Source: Azorinus chamasolen
Taxonomy: Eukaryota > Mollusca > Bivalvia > Cardiida > Solecurtidae
NCBI GenBank assembly: GCA_963576725.1
Contig: OY755251.1
Coordinates: forward strand, 36,111,302 to 36,175,301
Direction: 5' to 3'
Length of the DNA: 64,000 nucleotides
Position 1 is the first letter of the stretch; the number at the start of each line of letters is the position of its first letter. The notes under the pieces were generated by a model. The model was not told the origin of the DNA. It ran no database searches and saw only the letters and a list, made by a program, of their open reading frames with translations. The position numbers were made by a program, and so were the translations under genes. This document shows positions 22,050 through 35,149 of this stretch, one piece after another.

Positions 22050-24440
22050 TGACTCGATTCCACAATTTCTGCCTACACCATAAAATGTTTTGTAAAAATA
22101 GCTAATATATAGCATTGATGTCTTTATTTCTTACACGAATTGACTTGTGTTACGGGGATAACATGCTTAGACTGCTGAAGGTAACCGACTGAGCACCTTG
22201 AACATATAAGGTGGTGAGTGATCTAGGTTTACACTGTTTGTTGATAACATAGTGTCTTTATTCAATTGTGTTTCCCTATAAATACGAATTAGATGATGTT
22301 TACTGCATGGAAAGGTATGGACTGAATGTTTAGCTCGCATTAGCACTGTGTGCTCAATGTGAAGTTTTGTGGTAGCTATGTCCGACATTTTGGTCTGATG
22401 CATATCTGGTCAATGAATCGGAAACTATTGCATTGATGATTCCGAAGGATGTCCTGCTTTAGTGGATATGATGTCATGGGTGTAGTGTAGGCAACAAGTA
22501 ATTTTTCGTACGCTGTATTGCGGTAGACTAAGAAGTTATAATAAAACACAGAACAGTTTGTTTAGCTATCCCCATGAATATTGATTTACGAAAGGGGTAT
22601 TGTATGAATATTTATCATCTGAATATTTATAAGTACATATTACCAAACTTAATGCAATGTTTGACTGTGACAGGAACTTCAGAATAAGATCTACAATTCA
22701 AGTTCGGTATTCCTATACAGCTAAGCTCGCTTCCCAGGGTATTTCGATATATTGCTTTGATTCAATATAACCCCTTCTTTGTTTATGTAAATACGTATCT
22801 AGAATGATTCTATTAGAACCATTTATATATCTAAGTAAGACTAGTTCAATCTGTCGAGGTATATGTCATTCAGTATTATACAACTCCGATCTCAACGTAG
22901 GTGTTAGATGTCAAAGATACATCAAAGAGCTACCTGCCTATGCTCTGTCGCAAGTTTATTGACGTGCGATCATAAACTCGCAATAAATCCATCTCTACAC
23001 TAACGCTGTTGGTTCTTAATGCAACACCGACTGAATATACATGTAGCATCTCCTCACATAACTATTCCCTACTGTATATTAAAGAAGTGTTAATATAACG
23101 TATCGTTTCAACTGATCAAAATACACATTGTTTGGTGCAATTAAAAAAAAATCAAACTGTTGAGTAAAGTGACATATTTGAGTATATCGATTTCAGATTT
23201 CATAATCTGCATGTCTTTTTTCCCTTGTAGAAATACACATATTTGTCTTTCTGGATTGGTGAAGGTCAATAATGTCATATTCCTTTAAAAAGTCCCGTTT
23301 GTCTCGTTTGTCTCCATATTTGCATTAAAGTCCCTCTCTTCGATATAATGAAGTTGGGCTGTATATTATTTCATAAGCAAACAGAACAGGCCCGTACATG
23401 TGGTGTCTTATATGGGTATATTCTTTGTGTTAAACTATTTCTATATGTGAGAAAGGGTTCACAAGCCACCGTCACATATGTTTTCAATTATTTCAAACAC
23501 ACACAAATTAACGCATTATAAATTTGGTCATACGAACAAAAGTTGCTGGTTGAACCAATGACACCAAAGACATGTGCAAACAAAGTAGACTCATTTTCAA
23601 AAGAATGCCTAGTTGGCGTATGCGTTTCGTCACGTTTTGTCTTGTAATTGTGCTGTTTCGTGTTTTATTAAGTCTGGTCGCACCCTTTTGGGAATGGCGA
23701 TCCCTGTTTGTCTGTTTTTTCACTTATATTTGGTTTTCAAAAACTCGAATGAGTTGGCCATCGAATATATGAATAAATTGTACATTAACTCTAATTTCGC
23801 TTTAAACAAAGTCTGCTTAAATTGTGTGTTCTGGTGCAGTTTTACATATTTTCAATTTGGCCAATCTATGGAGAAAATATTGTTAAAGTCTCCAACAGCT
23901 TAAGTCATGGTGAGATGCCGATCTAAGTGTTAAACAGTTTTGGTATTGATGAGATATCACTGCTTGCAAAAGCGGTTTGCGGAAGAAGGCTTCAACCCAA
24001 TAATTAACAATTTCGTCCGATATCGTTCTTTCTGATGTGTCAGTATACGAATTTCCGGCGTTGTCTTTCAATAGTATAAAAGTGTCAAACAGTATATGTA
24101 AATGCTGAACGACTGCCATATTTAGAATGTCGCGAGTGGTGATATATATACTATTTGCAAATACCTTAAGAGGCAACGTAAATAATGTGGTTCGTATCCC
24201 AGCACGGGCATGAGGGGTTTTATTTTAGATGAGGGAGCCTCTCAACTGGATTTCACCGGGTCAGTGCTTCTATCGAACGTTCTTCTTTGCATAATACAAT
24301 GTAATTTGTTTCGTGCAAAAAAACAACCCCTATGGGGGCATTGCCTGTACGTCATGATATGATATGAATGAAACACTGTTAAAGCAACGCATATACCCGA
24401 TGAGTGATCTTAAGTGGTTCTATGTGATTTCCGGGTACAT
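22050..24440. other. No gene seen
   Basis: AT-rich DNA without recognisable protein coding sequence, RNA gene or complete transposon. Faint MITE-like pieces occur near 22140-22250 and 23370-23470. Confidence 0.5.
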
Positions 24441-24445
24441 TATTA

Positions 24446-24586
24446 GTTATACAGTTCTTTCCCAGGGTACATGACGATTTATTCCCGGCTGAGGAAAATC
24501 ATGTTGCCCGAGCCGTTAGGCGAGGGTTACATGATTTTACCAGCCGGGAATAAATCGTCATGCACCCTGGGAAAGAACTGTATAAC
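24446..24586. repeat. Hairpin element with about 44-bp arms
   Basis: GTTATACAGTTCTTTCCCAG at 24446 pairs with the inverse ending at 24586. The arms run to CCCGGCTG/CAGCCGGG, with few mismatches. The loop holds GAGCCGTTAGGCGAGG. A shorter relative, ATGTACCCTGT/ACAGGGTACAT, is at 24948-24975. Confidence 0.8.
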
Positions 24587-24590
24587 GAAT

Positions 24591-25037
24591 TTATTATACT
24601 GCAAAGTTTTACGGTTCGGATAATTTATATAAATCCATTTTGGCATGCTGAACCACTAAACACGCTAATTCCCCTAAAAGCGCCCCAATACATTAATTCT
24701 ACCCGAAGGTATCCGAAGTGGTGTGTATTGTATTTCATCGGCGTTCGTGTTATTATAGATGGCTGGACGATATAATAACTCCTCTAAAAACTGTTTTATT
24801 GGTCATTTCAAACAATGATGTTTTTTTAATTCATTTCTGCCTTTTTTTTTATTTACGTATCAATAGTTTGCTATTGTTTAGCCGAGTCGAGAAGTCTGTC
24901 TTTTGGTGTCTGACCATAATATGCGGGGCCTGCCATGGGGAATTTCTATGTACCCTGTCAGCTCACAGGGTACATGGACTCATGTACACGGCTAGTTAAC
25001 CAATCAGAAGTGAGGATTTTACTTTGCAGTATAATAA
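24591..25037. mobile_element. MITE with 17-bp perfect TIRs
   Basis: TTATTATACTGCAAAGT (24591-24607) is exactly inverted at 25021-25037. 447 bp, no ORF recognised. The target duplication is not clear. It touches the hairpin element at 24446-24586. Confidence 0.65.
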
Positions 25038-25139
25038 TATTATTATTGTTCGATATAGATAATCATATACATCCACATCTGTGCCATCGCGGTTGTTGTA
25101 GATAACTTTGAGAGGGGATATTTTTTTACACCGTTTGTC

Positions 25140-25350
25140 TTTTAGGTTGGAGATTGAATAAGTGTGAGGTTTGACGCCCCTAAACCGGTTTAAACCCCTA
25201 GTGACTATGACCACTGACCGTTTCAATGCGGTACTTCCATCTTCCCCCTATTGTTTGTTTGTTTTGTCTTTGTGTGTCTATTTGCGTTTTGATAGATCTG
25301 TACATTTGCTGTGTTTTCTTGTTGTGGTGTTATTCGGGCGGCAGTGTGTT
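25140..25350 (+). mobile_element. Penelope-like 3' remnant, opposite orientation
   Basis: Complement of the tail of the other two copies: GTGTGAGGTTTGACG, CTAAACCGGTTTAAACCCC, CACTGACCGTTTCAATGCGGTAC, then the GT-rich tract. No coding part remains. Confidence 0.6.
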
Positions 25351-26350
25351 TTGTATGTGGTGTTACCTGCATGATTCATAGTTTTACTTTTAAAAACAAA
25401 GTTTAATATTAACAGTTTTGTTTTGATGAGTTTGCACCAGTATGTCAAACTATTAGAGTATATGTGTTTAACACTCCACGTGGTTGAAAAACAATTTTGA
25501 CACATGTTTATAGTAGAACCTGATCAGACGACTATTGTATTAGCTGTCTGATTGTGGTCTGCCCCGTTTGCTTATATAATGATATAGATATAATCATACA
25601 GTTACTTCTATTTCTGTATTGTTATGGCGCGATGAAATTAGTCTAATACATTGTCATGGTGATAGTATGTCTTGCATGAATATACAATCCGTTTTTAAAC
25701 CAAAATCAAGATATTTGAGATGGGTGATAATTGAGATGATTTGAAACAATTTGTTTTCTATTCAATAGTAAATTTCAACATCAGCACAACAACTGCAACA
25801 CATTTCATGCCACAATTTGTCATATACTTGAACAGAAAAAGCAGTATACAATGTAAACGCAAACGATACTGGCCCCTACAGTAGAACATGTCTTAAGCGA
25901 TCATTAATTTATTGACCATTTGAGTGTTAAAAAGCAGTTGGTTGCTCATTGCAGGCAAAAAGTAATGCAGACAGCATCTAAATTAAGCTACCACTTGACG
26001 TATAGGTCCATCGTAAGACCTCTTTTTCAGGGTTTTTAAAAACAGTATTGCTTTACATGAAAACTGATCTCAGAGTTACACAGACAGTACACGTCTGTAA
26101 AAGGAACAGAGTAATACTGAAACCAGGCCCCGTGTTCACAAAACTTCTTGAGATTGATTTTCAAGCTCAGGATCAAATATCTGGCTCATCTCAAGATCGG
26201 TCTCAAAGTTTGGTGTTCACAAAAAATCCGGCTCAAGTCTGAGCCTAAAATCAGTCTCAAGTTGAGCTCGATTTTATTAATTCTTGATCCTGATAATAAG
26301 GAGGTTCAGAATAAAAAATATATCCCATAATTCTGAATTCCTTCTACAAA

Positions 26351-26428
26351 ATGGCCGCATTCAATCGTAGACAAAGGCGTCTTCGCTATCTTGATGACCG
26401 GATTGACATTGTTTACGATGGGAGCTAA
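26351..26428 (+). pseudogene. Possible start of the Harbinger transposase
   Basis: ATG at 26351 opens a 25-codon frame rich in Arg (MAAFNRRQRRLRYLDD) before a TAA at 26426-26428. Basic N-termini followed by a D/E-rich stretch are usual for HARBI1-like transposases. It sits just inside the left TIR, in the right orientation and place for exon 1. It is too short for certainty, and the reading is broken soon after. Confidence 0.35.
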
Positions 26429-26605
26429 TTCAAGATGCTGGTTGCTACGTAGATAAAACAACGACTACTAAACTACACAGTCTGTATGTGCGGGATTTAC
26501 CCCCGGTTCGCATTCATGTACTTGTGTGTGTGTGATGTTTGTTGGTGATGTTTATTATGTTTCCCCCCATATTTATAGGGGGGAGACATATTGTTTTTGT
26601 GAGAG

Positions 26606-26642
<37 letters not shown>

Positions 26643-26683
26643 CGTCCGTCTGTCCGTCTGTCTGTCTGTCCGTCTGTCCGTCA
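26606..26683. repeat. (CTGT/CCGT)n microsatellite
   Basis: About 19 tetranucleotide units, alternating GTCT and GTCC. Confidence 0.95.
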
Positions 26684-26689
26684 CACTTT

Positions 26690-27600
26690 TTGTCCGGACG
26701 ATAACTTCAATATGCCTGATGCCAGTTGATTCAAACTTCATATATGGAAAGAGCGTAATGAGAGGAAGTGTCATGCACAAGGTTCATAACTCTGGCTTCA
26801 CTAATATAGGAGTTATTGCCCCTTGTAAAAAAACACACTTTTTTGTCCGGACAATAACTCTTATATGGCTCATGCCATTGGATTGGAACTTCATTTATGG
26901 AAAGATCATGACGAGAGGAAGTGTCATACACAAGGTCCATAACTCTGGCTTCACTAATAATGGAGTTATTGCCCTTGTAATATTTTTTCACAATTTTTTG
27001 TCCGGACGATAACTCCTTTATGGCTCATGCCATTGGATTGAAACTTCATATATGGAAGATCATGACAAGAGGAAGTGTCATACACAAGGTCCATAACTCT
27101 GGCTTCACTAATAATGGAGTTATTGCCCTTGTAATATTTTTTCACATTTTTTTGTCTGGACGATAACTCCTATATGGCTCATGCCATTGGATTGAAACTT
27201 CATACATTGAAAGATCATGATAAGAGAAAGTGTCAAGCTTAAGGTCCATAACTCTTGTTTCACTAATATTGGAGTTATTGCCCTTTGTAAAAAAAATCAC
27301 ATTTTTTGTCAGGATGATAACTCCTACATGTCTCTTGCCATTGTATTGAAACTTCATACATGGGAAGATCATGATAAGAGAAAGTGTCATGAACAAGGGC
27401 CATAACTCTGGCTTCAATACTTTTGGAGTTATTGCCCTTTGTTACATTTTTATCCGATCAATAACTTCTGTTCGACTGATGCTATTGGAATGACATTTCA
27501 TTTATGGAAAGAGCATGATGAAAGTAAGTGGCGTGCACAAGGGCCATAACTCTGGTGTCAAAATTTTAGAGTTATTAGCTGTTATCATTTTCTTCTTGAA
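26690..27600. repeat. About 154-bp tandem array
   Basis: TGTCCGGACGATAACTCC-like starts at about 26691, 26845, 26998, 27151 and 27305, with a weaker one at 27452. Each unit carries CATGCCATTGGATTGAAACT and AGGTCCATAACTCTGGCTTC. It belongs to the same superfamily as the arrays at 10.6 and 20.4 kb. Confidence 0.85.
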
Positions 27601-28149
27601 AAATGTGGTGTGGAAAGCGCATAATGAGGGGAAGTATCAATCATCAAGTCCATAACATTTTTAGTGATTTCCCTTTACATATTGTTTTTATTAGAGGGGA
27701 GACATCCGTTTTTGTGACAAAAACCTCTAGTTTAGAACAAATGTATTCAAATTTAAAATAATCACATATCATGAACAATGAATGTGACGCTTTACTCCAA
27801 ATATAGCTTTTTTACGACTTTGCAATCAGAGTAAAACCTGTATGTTAGTGATATAGTGATGCATATATATTACTATAATTAGAAATGAGTCTGAGAATTT
27901 ACTTCTGTAAACGTTACTGATAACAAAAATATGTACAAAAAGTGTGAAAAGAAAATGATAAAGCTTTATATAATACCAATAACCAATGTATGAGTTGTTG
28001 AAACTGTACATGGTTAACAAAACTATATATATATCTATATGAAAACCCAAACAATGATCTGTAAAAATTTAATTAAAAAACCCCAATCAATTACATACAT
28101 AGGGAATCATTATAATATGATAAACAATAAATTATATTTTCTATTGAAG

Positions 28150-28262
28150 GATTTCCAAATGTTGTTGGGGTTGGGGATGGGACACAGCTACGGATAACTG
28201 CCCCAGCCATTAATGAAGCTGATTATGTGAATAGGAAAGGCTACCATTCTATTAATGTTCAG
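28150..28262 (+). pseudogene. HARBI1-like transposase, internal exon
   Basis: A 113-nt exon between an AG acceptor (28148-28149) and a GTATG donor (28263). It reads [15 protein letters not shown], then [11 protein letters not shown], the hallmark of the DDE_4 superfamily of PIF/Harbinger transposases. Family members have FP.VVG.IDGTH(I/V)(R/P)I; the first catalytic Asp (the D of GDGT) is present, but H is Q. It ends in phase 0, and the next exon at 41654 continues the family sequence without gap (NVQ then ICDPTF). The two are now 13.4 kb apart because of nested elements in the intron. Confidence 0.8.
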
Positions 28263-28961
28263 GTATGCAGCTATATATTTAATATTTTGATATGTCCATA
28301 AGATCCATTTGGAAATAGACTACAATTAGCAATGGTGTCTATATACATGTATACAGAAATAAACTTTTTTTTCAGGTCCTGCTATTATGACGGGACCTCG
28401 TTTATTATCCCCGTCATAGGTATGTAAGGGTCGGGGATCCATCCCTCTCCACACCGTGCAAATATCAAGCATAATGCTCTTTCTATTTCTATATCATACT
28501 ATTGTATCTCTATCCCCCATAAATAAGTAAAATTGCGTCTTCGCAAAAGACAGGGCAGACCATGATCAGACGGTTTCTATGTGAGTTTCTTGATCAGGGT
28601 CTGCTCCTTTTGCTTATGATAAACCTCAGACATATTTGTACACTTTCAGTTATTACCAAACTTTCTTTGTTCACTCGCTATTATAAAATCTAATGTAATT
28701 AGTATTCATATAGATTACTTCTGACATACATATTTATGGAGTAGGGAGCTAGATCATATTTTACATTGCAGAACCTTTAAAAATGAGATTAAACATAAAA
28801 AGAAAATATGTGGCCATATTGACATAATGCTTATGTCTACTGATCTGTATTCCTATTTAATGATCAAATGAAAAAAGGAAATTGTTGTATTACAGGGTAT
28901 ATATCGATGATATTACATGTTAACTTTTATATAGTTAACATTTTAAAATTAATTTGATTAA

Positions 28962-31365
28962 CTATATAATCAATTTGATTATTTTTTCCCAATTGTTATT
29001 GAAATCATCTTCTCTGTTTTCTGCTAAGGCAACCTGCTTTACAATATCGTATTTAAATGCAATATAACGTCTAAGACCATCTGAAGTAGGTCTGAAATGT
29101 TTGTGTTTGCACTGAAAAATATACATTCTAATGAAGGTAAGTATACAATTTTTTGCAATGTCACAGTTTGCTATATAGCCAAACAGCATTGTTTTAATAT
29201 CTAGAGGAACAAAAGGACTATTTGGGAATGTCAGAATATTACTTATTATGGATTGGCTGACTGGACAATACCAAAACAAATGTTCTATTGTTTCTGGTTC
29301 CATGTTACAGAATGTGCATTCTATTTTATCTGTATAATTTATTGTGTATAAGTAGTAATTTGTTCCTAGAATGCGGTGTAAGATTCTCACCTGAAACCAC
29401 TGCATAAAAGTATCATTTGTAATATTAAATGGTAAACTAAAAATCTGCTCCCAATCGCTACCAGTAAAATTAGTGCATGAAGGTATTTTTCTACACCAAG
29501 TGTCCTTACATGAGGGTTGGTCAGACTTCTTGTTCAGGCATTTATACATTAATTTCGACCCCGTTTCGTTTTTATACAGTATTTTAAGATAAGGAGGAAT
29601 AAAATGTTTTTGTATATTTCTTATATCGTTTTTGTTTATATTTAAGCTTTTTAATGCATGTCCTACTGCTAGCATCATACTGCGATATACTAAATGATTG
29701 GTTTGTAAACCGTATTTTTCATTAAATTCTTTTAAGGTCATAAAAGTAATTTGGGAATCTAAAATATCTCAAATACAGCTTACTCCTGCTTTAACCCATG
29801 TTTTTAGAAAAACGCTCTTATTTGCAATTAAGATATGTTGGTTATAAAATAACGGATATTCTTTGATTGTGTTTTTCTCAATTTCATGACGGCTAATCAG
29901 CTCTGAAAAGGCTTTAAAGGTATCTGACCAGAATTTATTACTGCATGTTTGAGAAAGATTTTCACAATAGTGTTTTCCAGAATTTAGTAATTTGTTCAAA
30001 TCTATCTTGGAATTTATTATTTCTGACCAGCCGCCATTTTTTGATATTAACTTTTTAATCCACGTTGTTTTTAAAGCATTTATAAATGCGTTCAGATTTA
30101 ACATTCTCAATCCTCCATGTGCATATTCTTGTACTAAAACTGATCTTTTGATTTTGTCATTTCCGTTCCAAACAAATTTGTAAAATATTTTGTTACGTTT
30201 ATTTAACATTTGTTCAGAAGGATTTGGAAGGGCTAGAAACAGATGATTTAGTTTTGCCACGAGAAGACTTTTAATTACAGCAATTTTGCCTATAGGTGAA
30301 AGTATTCGTCTGTTCCAATTTTTTATTGTATTTTCAATCTCAGATATCTTTGTATCGAAGTTAATTTCAACCATCTTTTCTAACTCTACATGACATTTTA
30401 CACCTAACATCTGGAATTGTTGTTGGTTCCATATTAATTTCCATTTTGTTTTAATTGTGTCGGAGCTAAATTTGTTCCTGCCAATCCATACTATTTTTGT
30501 TTTATCAAAATTTACGTTAAGTCCAGAAAATTCAGAGAAGATTGAAAGTGTATTAAGGGTTTCATTTAAAGACTCCCTAGATCCATCTAGAATAAAGCTT
30601 GTATCGTCAGCAAATTGGGATAGTTTATGTTCTGTTCGGTTGATATTTATACCTATGCTTTTTTCATTTGATCTTATTTTAATTGATAGGATTTCAGCGC
30701 ACAAAATGAAGATGTAACAAGACAAAGGATCACCTTGTCTGCAACCACGTTCTATCTTGAAAAAGTCTGAGAGGTATCCGCATTGAGTTACTGCTGATTT
30801 TGCATCTTTATAAAAACAAGTTGAACCATTTTTGTATTGAACTCCCAAAATTAAAGTACTTCAAAGTGTTATTAACAAAAGTCCATGATAGTGAATCAAA
30901 GGCTTTTTCGAAGTCTATTAAAAGTAGCATTCCTGGAAGTTCATTTTCTTCTGTATATTGCATTATATCATATATAAGTCTTGTATTCTCCCCTATGTAT
31001 CGTCCACGAAGAAATCCTGTTTGGTCTGTGTGTATTAATTTTGTAAGTAAAGGTTTTATTCGATTTGCTATGCACCCTATCCCAATTTTGTACACTGTAT
31101 TTAGTAAAGTAATAGGTCTCCAATTTTTAAGGTAATGTCTTGAATTTTCTCCCTTGGGAATACATGTTATGAGACCTTGCGTTTGGGTACATGCTAGTTT
31201 GTCCGAATGGAAAGCCTCGTTTAAAGATCTAACAACAAAAACGCCAATTTTATTCAAAAAAACTTTGTAAAAATCAGCACCGAAACCTGAAGTGCCTGGA
31301 CTTAGATTATTTTTCATGTTTTTTAGGACTGCTGTCGCTTCTGTTAAATGGAGAAGTAGTAAAGT
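28962..31365 (-). pseudogene. L1-like ORF2: reverse transcriptase and C-terminal domain
   Basis: Starts after the Penelope insertion with LTEATAVLKNMKNNLSPG, then NWRPITLLNTVYKIG, LIDFEKAFDSLSW, ERGCRQGDPLS and the catalytic FADD (SQFADDTSF), and continues to a CTFCNMEPETIEHLFWYC zinc-knuckle and the stop at 28962. Two lesions are visible: a frameshift near 30811-30848, in or beside a T-run, and an in-frame TGA at 29769-29771. The catalytic aspartates are kept. Typical L1-type length and motif order. Recently active on an evolutionary scale, but not functional now. Confidence 0.85.
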
Positions 31366-32969
31366 CAAGCAGGCAAAGCCACATGCAAGACGCAACCACC
31401 ACCAAAACACCGATAGACAGCATGACACACACACACACAACCACACACCCAAACGCACACACACACACACACACGAAATGAACACAGAAAACACCAAAAG
31501 ACACACAAGAACCAGGGACAAACGTTCCACACATGAACAAATCACAAGCACAAAGACGCAAGGCAAACAAAAGGAAGGGTGACAAAGAGAGTACCGCCTT
31601 GGCACGGTCAGTAGCAAAAACACCACTGGGGGTTTAAACCGGTTTACGGACGTCCTAACCTCACACTTCTCTCAAAGTCACCCTAGCTTTACAAATATTG
31701 TAAATAAAGGTATCCCCGCTGGACTTACCCACAACATAGACGACGGTGAACACAGGACAACATGTAAAACATAGCATAATAACTGTGACAATCCGTCAAA
31801 TATGTACTCAATGACTTTGCTGAAGTCAGAGCACCTGCAGGTAAGCCGTTAAGGGCACGGCAGGGAAAAAGTAATACATGAGTCTGGTAAGCTCATCCTG
31901 TATCCAAGTTTAAGAGTATACCATCATAGAGTACTACCCTCGGCCTGTCATCGCGCAAGCAAAGAGGGAAGCGTAACTACCGACTGTAAAAGGGTCGATA
32001 ACCAAACATGCAGTGCGTTGCAATACAATAGGATCATAACCTTTCTTTTTAAATGTTTTAATGCGTTTTATAAACAAATCATGAAAATGGATATGACCCC
32101 TAATTTTCCTAAGTTTGTAGATAACATCCCCATAAAATTCTGGTTGAGAAATGCCTTGTCGCAGTAACGTCCGTAGATTGCAATTATATTTACTAATGAG
32201 AGGTAAATTTCGATAATAAAATTTAGAAAAAGTTTTCCGAAGTTTGTGATATCTGTAACCTTGCTTCAGAAGTTTATCAGTTATAACTAAATTACGTCTG
32301 TTAAAATCTTCAAGCAAAGAACAGGCTCGGGCAAACCTAATAAGTTGAGAAATATAAACCCCATAAGATGTAGAACGTGGCACATCCCCATCTAGAAAAG
32401 GATAATTAACAATTTTAAAATTAAAATCTTTTCTTTTATCGTATACTTTGGACGAAACTTTATCATTTGTAATTGAAAGATTCAAATCTAAAAATGAAGC
32501 ATTAATGTCAGATTGATTAGCTTTGTTTAAAGACAGTTCTTTTGGGTAAATTGAAGAAACCATAGTATCAAAATAAGGATTATCTAAATTCAAAATATCG
32601 TCTAAATACCTTGAAGTTTTATTAAAAGCATTAACAATATCGGTCTGTGTATCAGGTTTTAAGCTAAGCATAAAATCCCTCTCGTAGCAATACAAAAACA
32701 AATCTGCAACAAGAGGGGCACAATTTGTACCCATGGGTATACCAACAAATTGACGATATATGGTATCCCCATAACGCACAAATATATTATCTAAAAGAAA
32801 GGTAAGAGATCTACAAACATCAAGGCAAGTCCACATTGTGTAATGTTCAACTTCTGAATTCGAAAAGAATGAACGTTGAACATTACAAGCAATGAACATT
32901 TTGTTTTCTCTGGCAAAGGTTTTTTCTATTAATTTAATAAGTTTATCCTTTATAAGATGGTGAGGTAGG
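31366..32969 (-). mobile_element. Penelope-like element inserted in the LINE
   Basis: A 5'-truncated retroelement in the same orientation as its LINE host. The coding part begins near 32969 and the 3' region, including a CA/GT microsatellite (about 31427-31475), ends near 31366-31419. LINE protein sequence stops at about 32970 (…NIEGNIT) and resumes at about 31365 (LTEATAVL). The boundaries are uncertain by some tens of bases. Copies of its tail are at 9863-10515 (-) and 25140-25350 (+). Confidence 0.7.
31934..32969 (-). CDS. Penelope-like reverse transcriptase (5'-truncated)
   Basis: An open frame of over 320 codons. The first ATG is at 32899, but homologous-looking sequence extends to about 32969. 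It has FVGIPMGTNCAPLVADLFLY, then YLDDIL as the catalytic box (two Asp), followed by FLDLNLSI, PEFYGDVIYKLRKI and RTACLVIDPFTV. This pattern (IPMGTNCAPLxADLFL plus YxDD) is known from Penelope-group RTs of molluscs and cnidarians. No GIY-YIG nuclease is seen after it. The fingers part of the RT is missing through 5' truncation, so it is not functional alone. Assignment to Penelope rather than another RT lineage is from family memory. Confidence 0.65.
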
Positions 32970-33634
32970 TTATATTTCCTTCTATGTTGTTTGTTTCTGA
33001 GTCTGTTAGTTTAGGTATACTGATGTTATTAAAGTATTGTTCAAGATCATCATTGGTTGAATTTGTAACCTTTGCTCTGTATAATGACTCGTAAAAATAT
33101 TTCACTTCACTTAAAATATGTTGTTGTTTTATAATTTCTGAGCCATCTTCTTTAATTATCTTGTGTATTGTTTTTGTAGCACTATTCATTTTCTCTAATC
33201 CACAGAAATATCCAGTAGGTTTCTCTCCGTCAATTGCCCATTTAACCTTTGACCTAATAATAAAAGCTTTTAATTTCTCATTGTGTAAATGTTTAAGTTG
33301 GTTTGATAAATTATAGTGTTCCTCTGATTTCTCATCGGTTAGGTTTTGTTCTATTTCTTTAATTTTGTATTGTAGTTCGTCCTCTATTTTTTACTTTGTT
33401 TTTTCTTGAAGGAGCCATATGATATAGATTGTCCTCTAATCTCCATCATTAACGTATCAAGGAAAAGTTGATCACTTATAACAAATTGTATTTCATTTTT
33501 CGGTATATTTCTAATATTCTCCTTGTCATAAATAGGTAGAGCGTATTGATTTATTATTTCCTCTATTTTCGCGTTAATCGTATCTATATAGGCTTTATCC
33601 CGTAGAAGAGAGTTGTTATGTTTCCATAAACCTG
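32970..33634 (-). pseudogene. L1-like ORF2: linker between nuclease and RT
   Basis: Reads GLWKHNNSLLRDKAYIDT, then QYALPIYDKENIRNIPKN, AFIIRSKVKWAIDGEKPTGY and FCGLEKMNSATKTIHKI, the standard L1-type region between the endonuclease and the reverse transcriptase. At least one frame change is present between about 33,360 and 33,395, where stops interrupt the reading. The right end joins the Harbinger-like element exactly at CTG 33632-33634. Confidence 0.8.
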
Positions 33635-33837
33635 GGGCCGTATTCCAGTAGCATCTTAAGTTAAAAAAATATCTTAAGTAGAAAAAAAATCTTAAATCCT
33701 GTCATTTTTTCCTCAAATAATAAGAAATTTCTTAAGTGGTATTCCAGAAGCTTCTTATCTTAAGAATTTTCTTAAGATCGGCGATTTTCTCCTTAAAAGT
33801 TAAGGAAGCTCAAACCTTCCTTAGGACTTTAAGAAAT

Positions 33838-35140
33838 TTCTTAAGTTGACAGATTGCCGCCATATTGCTTCGATTCATTTGAGAAATTGCGACATTTTCG
33901 GATTTTCTAACCATCTAGGTGAGTGTATGCAATGTATTGTACCCGGTTTTTACTGCGGGACGCCCGTTATTTATCATATATCCAAGAAGAGGGACAACTC
34001 TGTCGTAGATACTGTAAGCGGAACGCTGGAAACACGATATAAAAATCATCGTTTTAACTAAACTTTACAGACTTCATCATCTATTTTGGATTTCAAACAA
34101 GGATTAAGTAACGGAACACGTTAATTACTTATTGAATCGGAACGGAATAGTGTCCTTAGGCTTTGATTGACATGTCGGTATGCAACCGATATTAATTTCG
34201 GATACCACCATTTTCGGACATCCAAAACAATTATTAAATCAGCGATGTTTCACAGCAGATTGAATAAAGACAGGCGTAGGATGTATTCATGGCAGAGTTT
34301 TGATTTATGTATGTCAGAACCTGTTATTTTTCATTTAGTGCCTTGTCAAAGCAGCAAAGAGATCGAAAATAATGATAAGGAAGTGTCCCTCTGAAAGGAT
34401 ATAGGATAGTCTTCAAAAGCTTCGACATAAAACTGCTTCAAGAAACATTGAAACGACATACATATTACTAAAGAATATCATTTTTAAAATGTTGAAGCTT
34501 AAACTTTACTACATATTATTTCTGTATTCTTTGTATGTGTTTGGGTGAGTGTGTGTGTGGAGGGGGCGGGGGGGGGTGTCTTTTATTGTATTACCACTAT
34601 TGAAATAAATATGGATACATGTATGATACATACCGTACCTATACTTTTCGTCTTAAACACAACTGTGTTATGCTGTATAATATGCTTGATAGCTTCATTA
34701 TGTTGATTTTTCATGGAATTACAGCAGTTGACATTAGACATTTCAGCATAACAAAATGTTAATAATTGATTGCTTAGTTTTATTTTTAAAAAATAATATA
34801 TCATTTATAGTAAGCTGTAAATCCCAAAATTATTCACTTTTCCAGGGTGGTAGGGGACATTGTATAAATTACAAAAGCATTACTCTCAGAATGCTTGTTT
34901 TCATCAGAAATACAATAAGGATGTGTATAACTGTGTGGCTTGAGTATTAGCTTTCTAGTTGTTTCTCATTGTTATCATTTTGCCATTTTAGATATTTTTT
35001 CTGTTATTGCTGGTATCAAGAATTATCATTATTGCATCTACTAAACTTGTAATGTCAGGAAGTTGGCCTGAAATTACAAATATACATATTATATACACAT
35101 GTTACATATGATGTATATTCAGTTTCACACAAAATCAAAG
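33838..35140. other. Interior of the Harbinger-like element, no gene recognised
   Basis: Short open frames, such as one at 33846-34061 with a possible donor at 33918 (CTAG|GTGAGT), have no family match I can name. Confidence 0.4.
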
Positions 35141-35149
35141 TAACATTGT

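Noticed and set aside
31292..31582. Thr/His/Arg-rich frames on both strands around 31.4 kb
   Set aside because: Produced by the CA microsatellite in the Penelope-like 3' region; the long - strand frame there only reads into LINE sequence after 31365.
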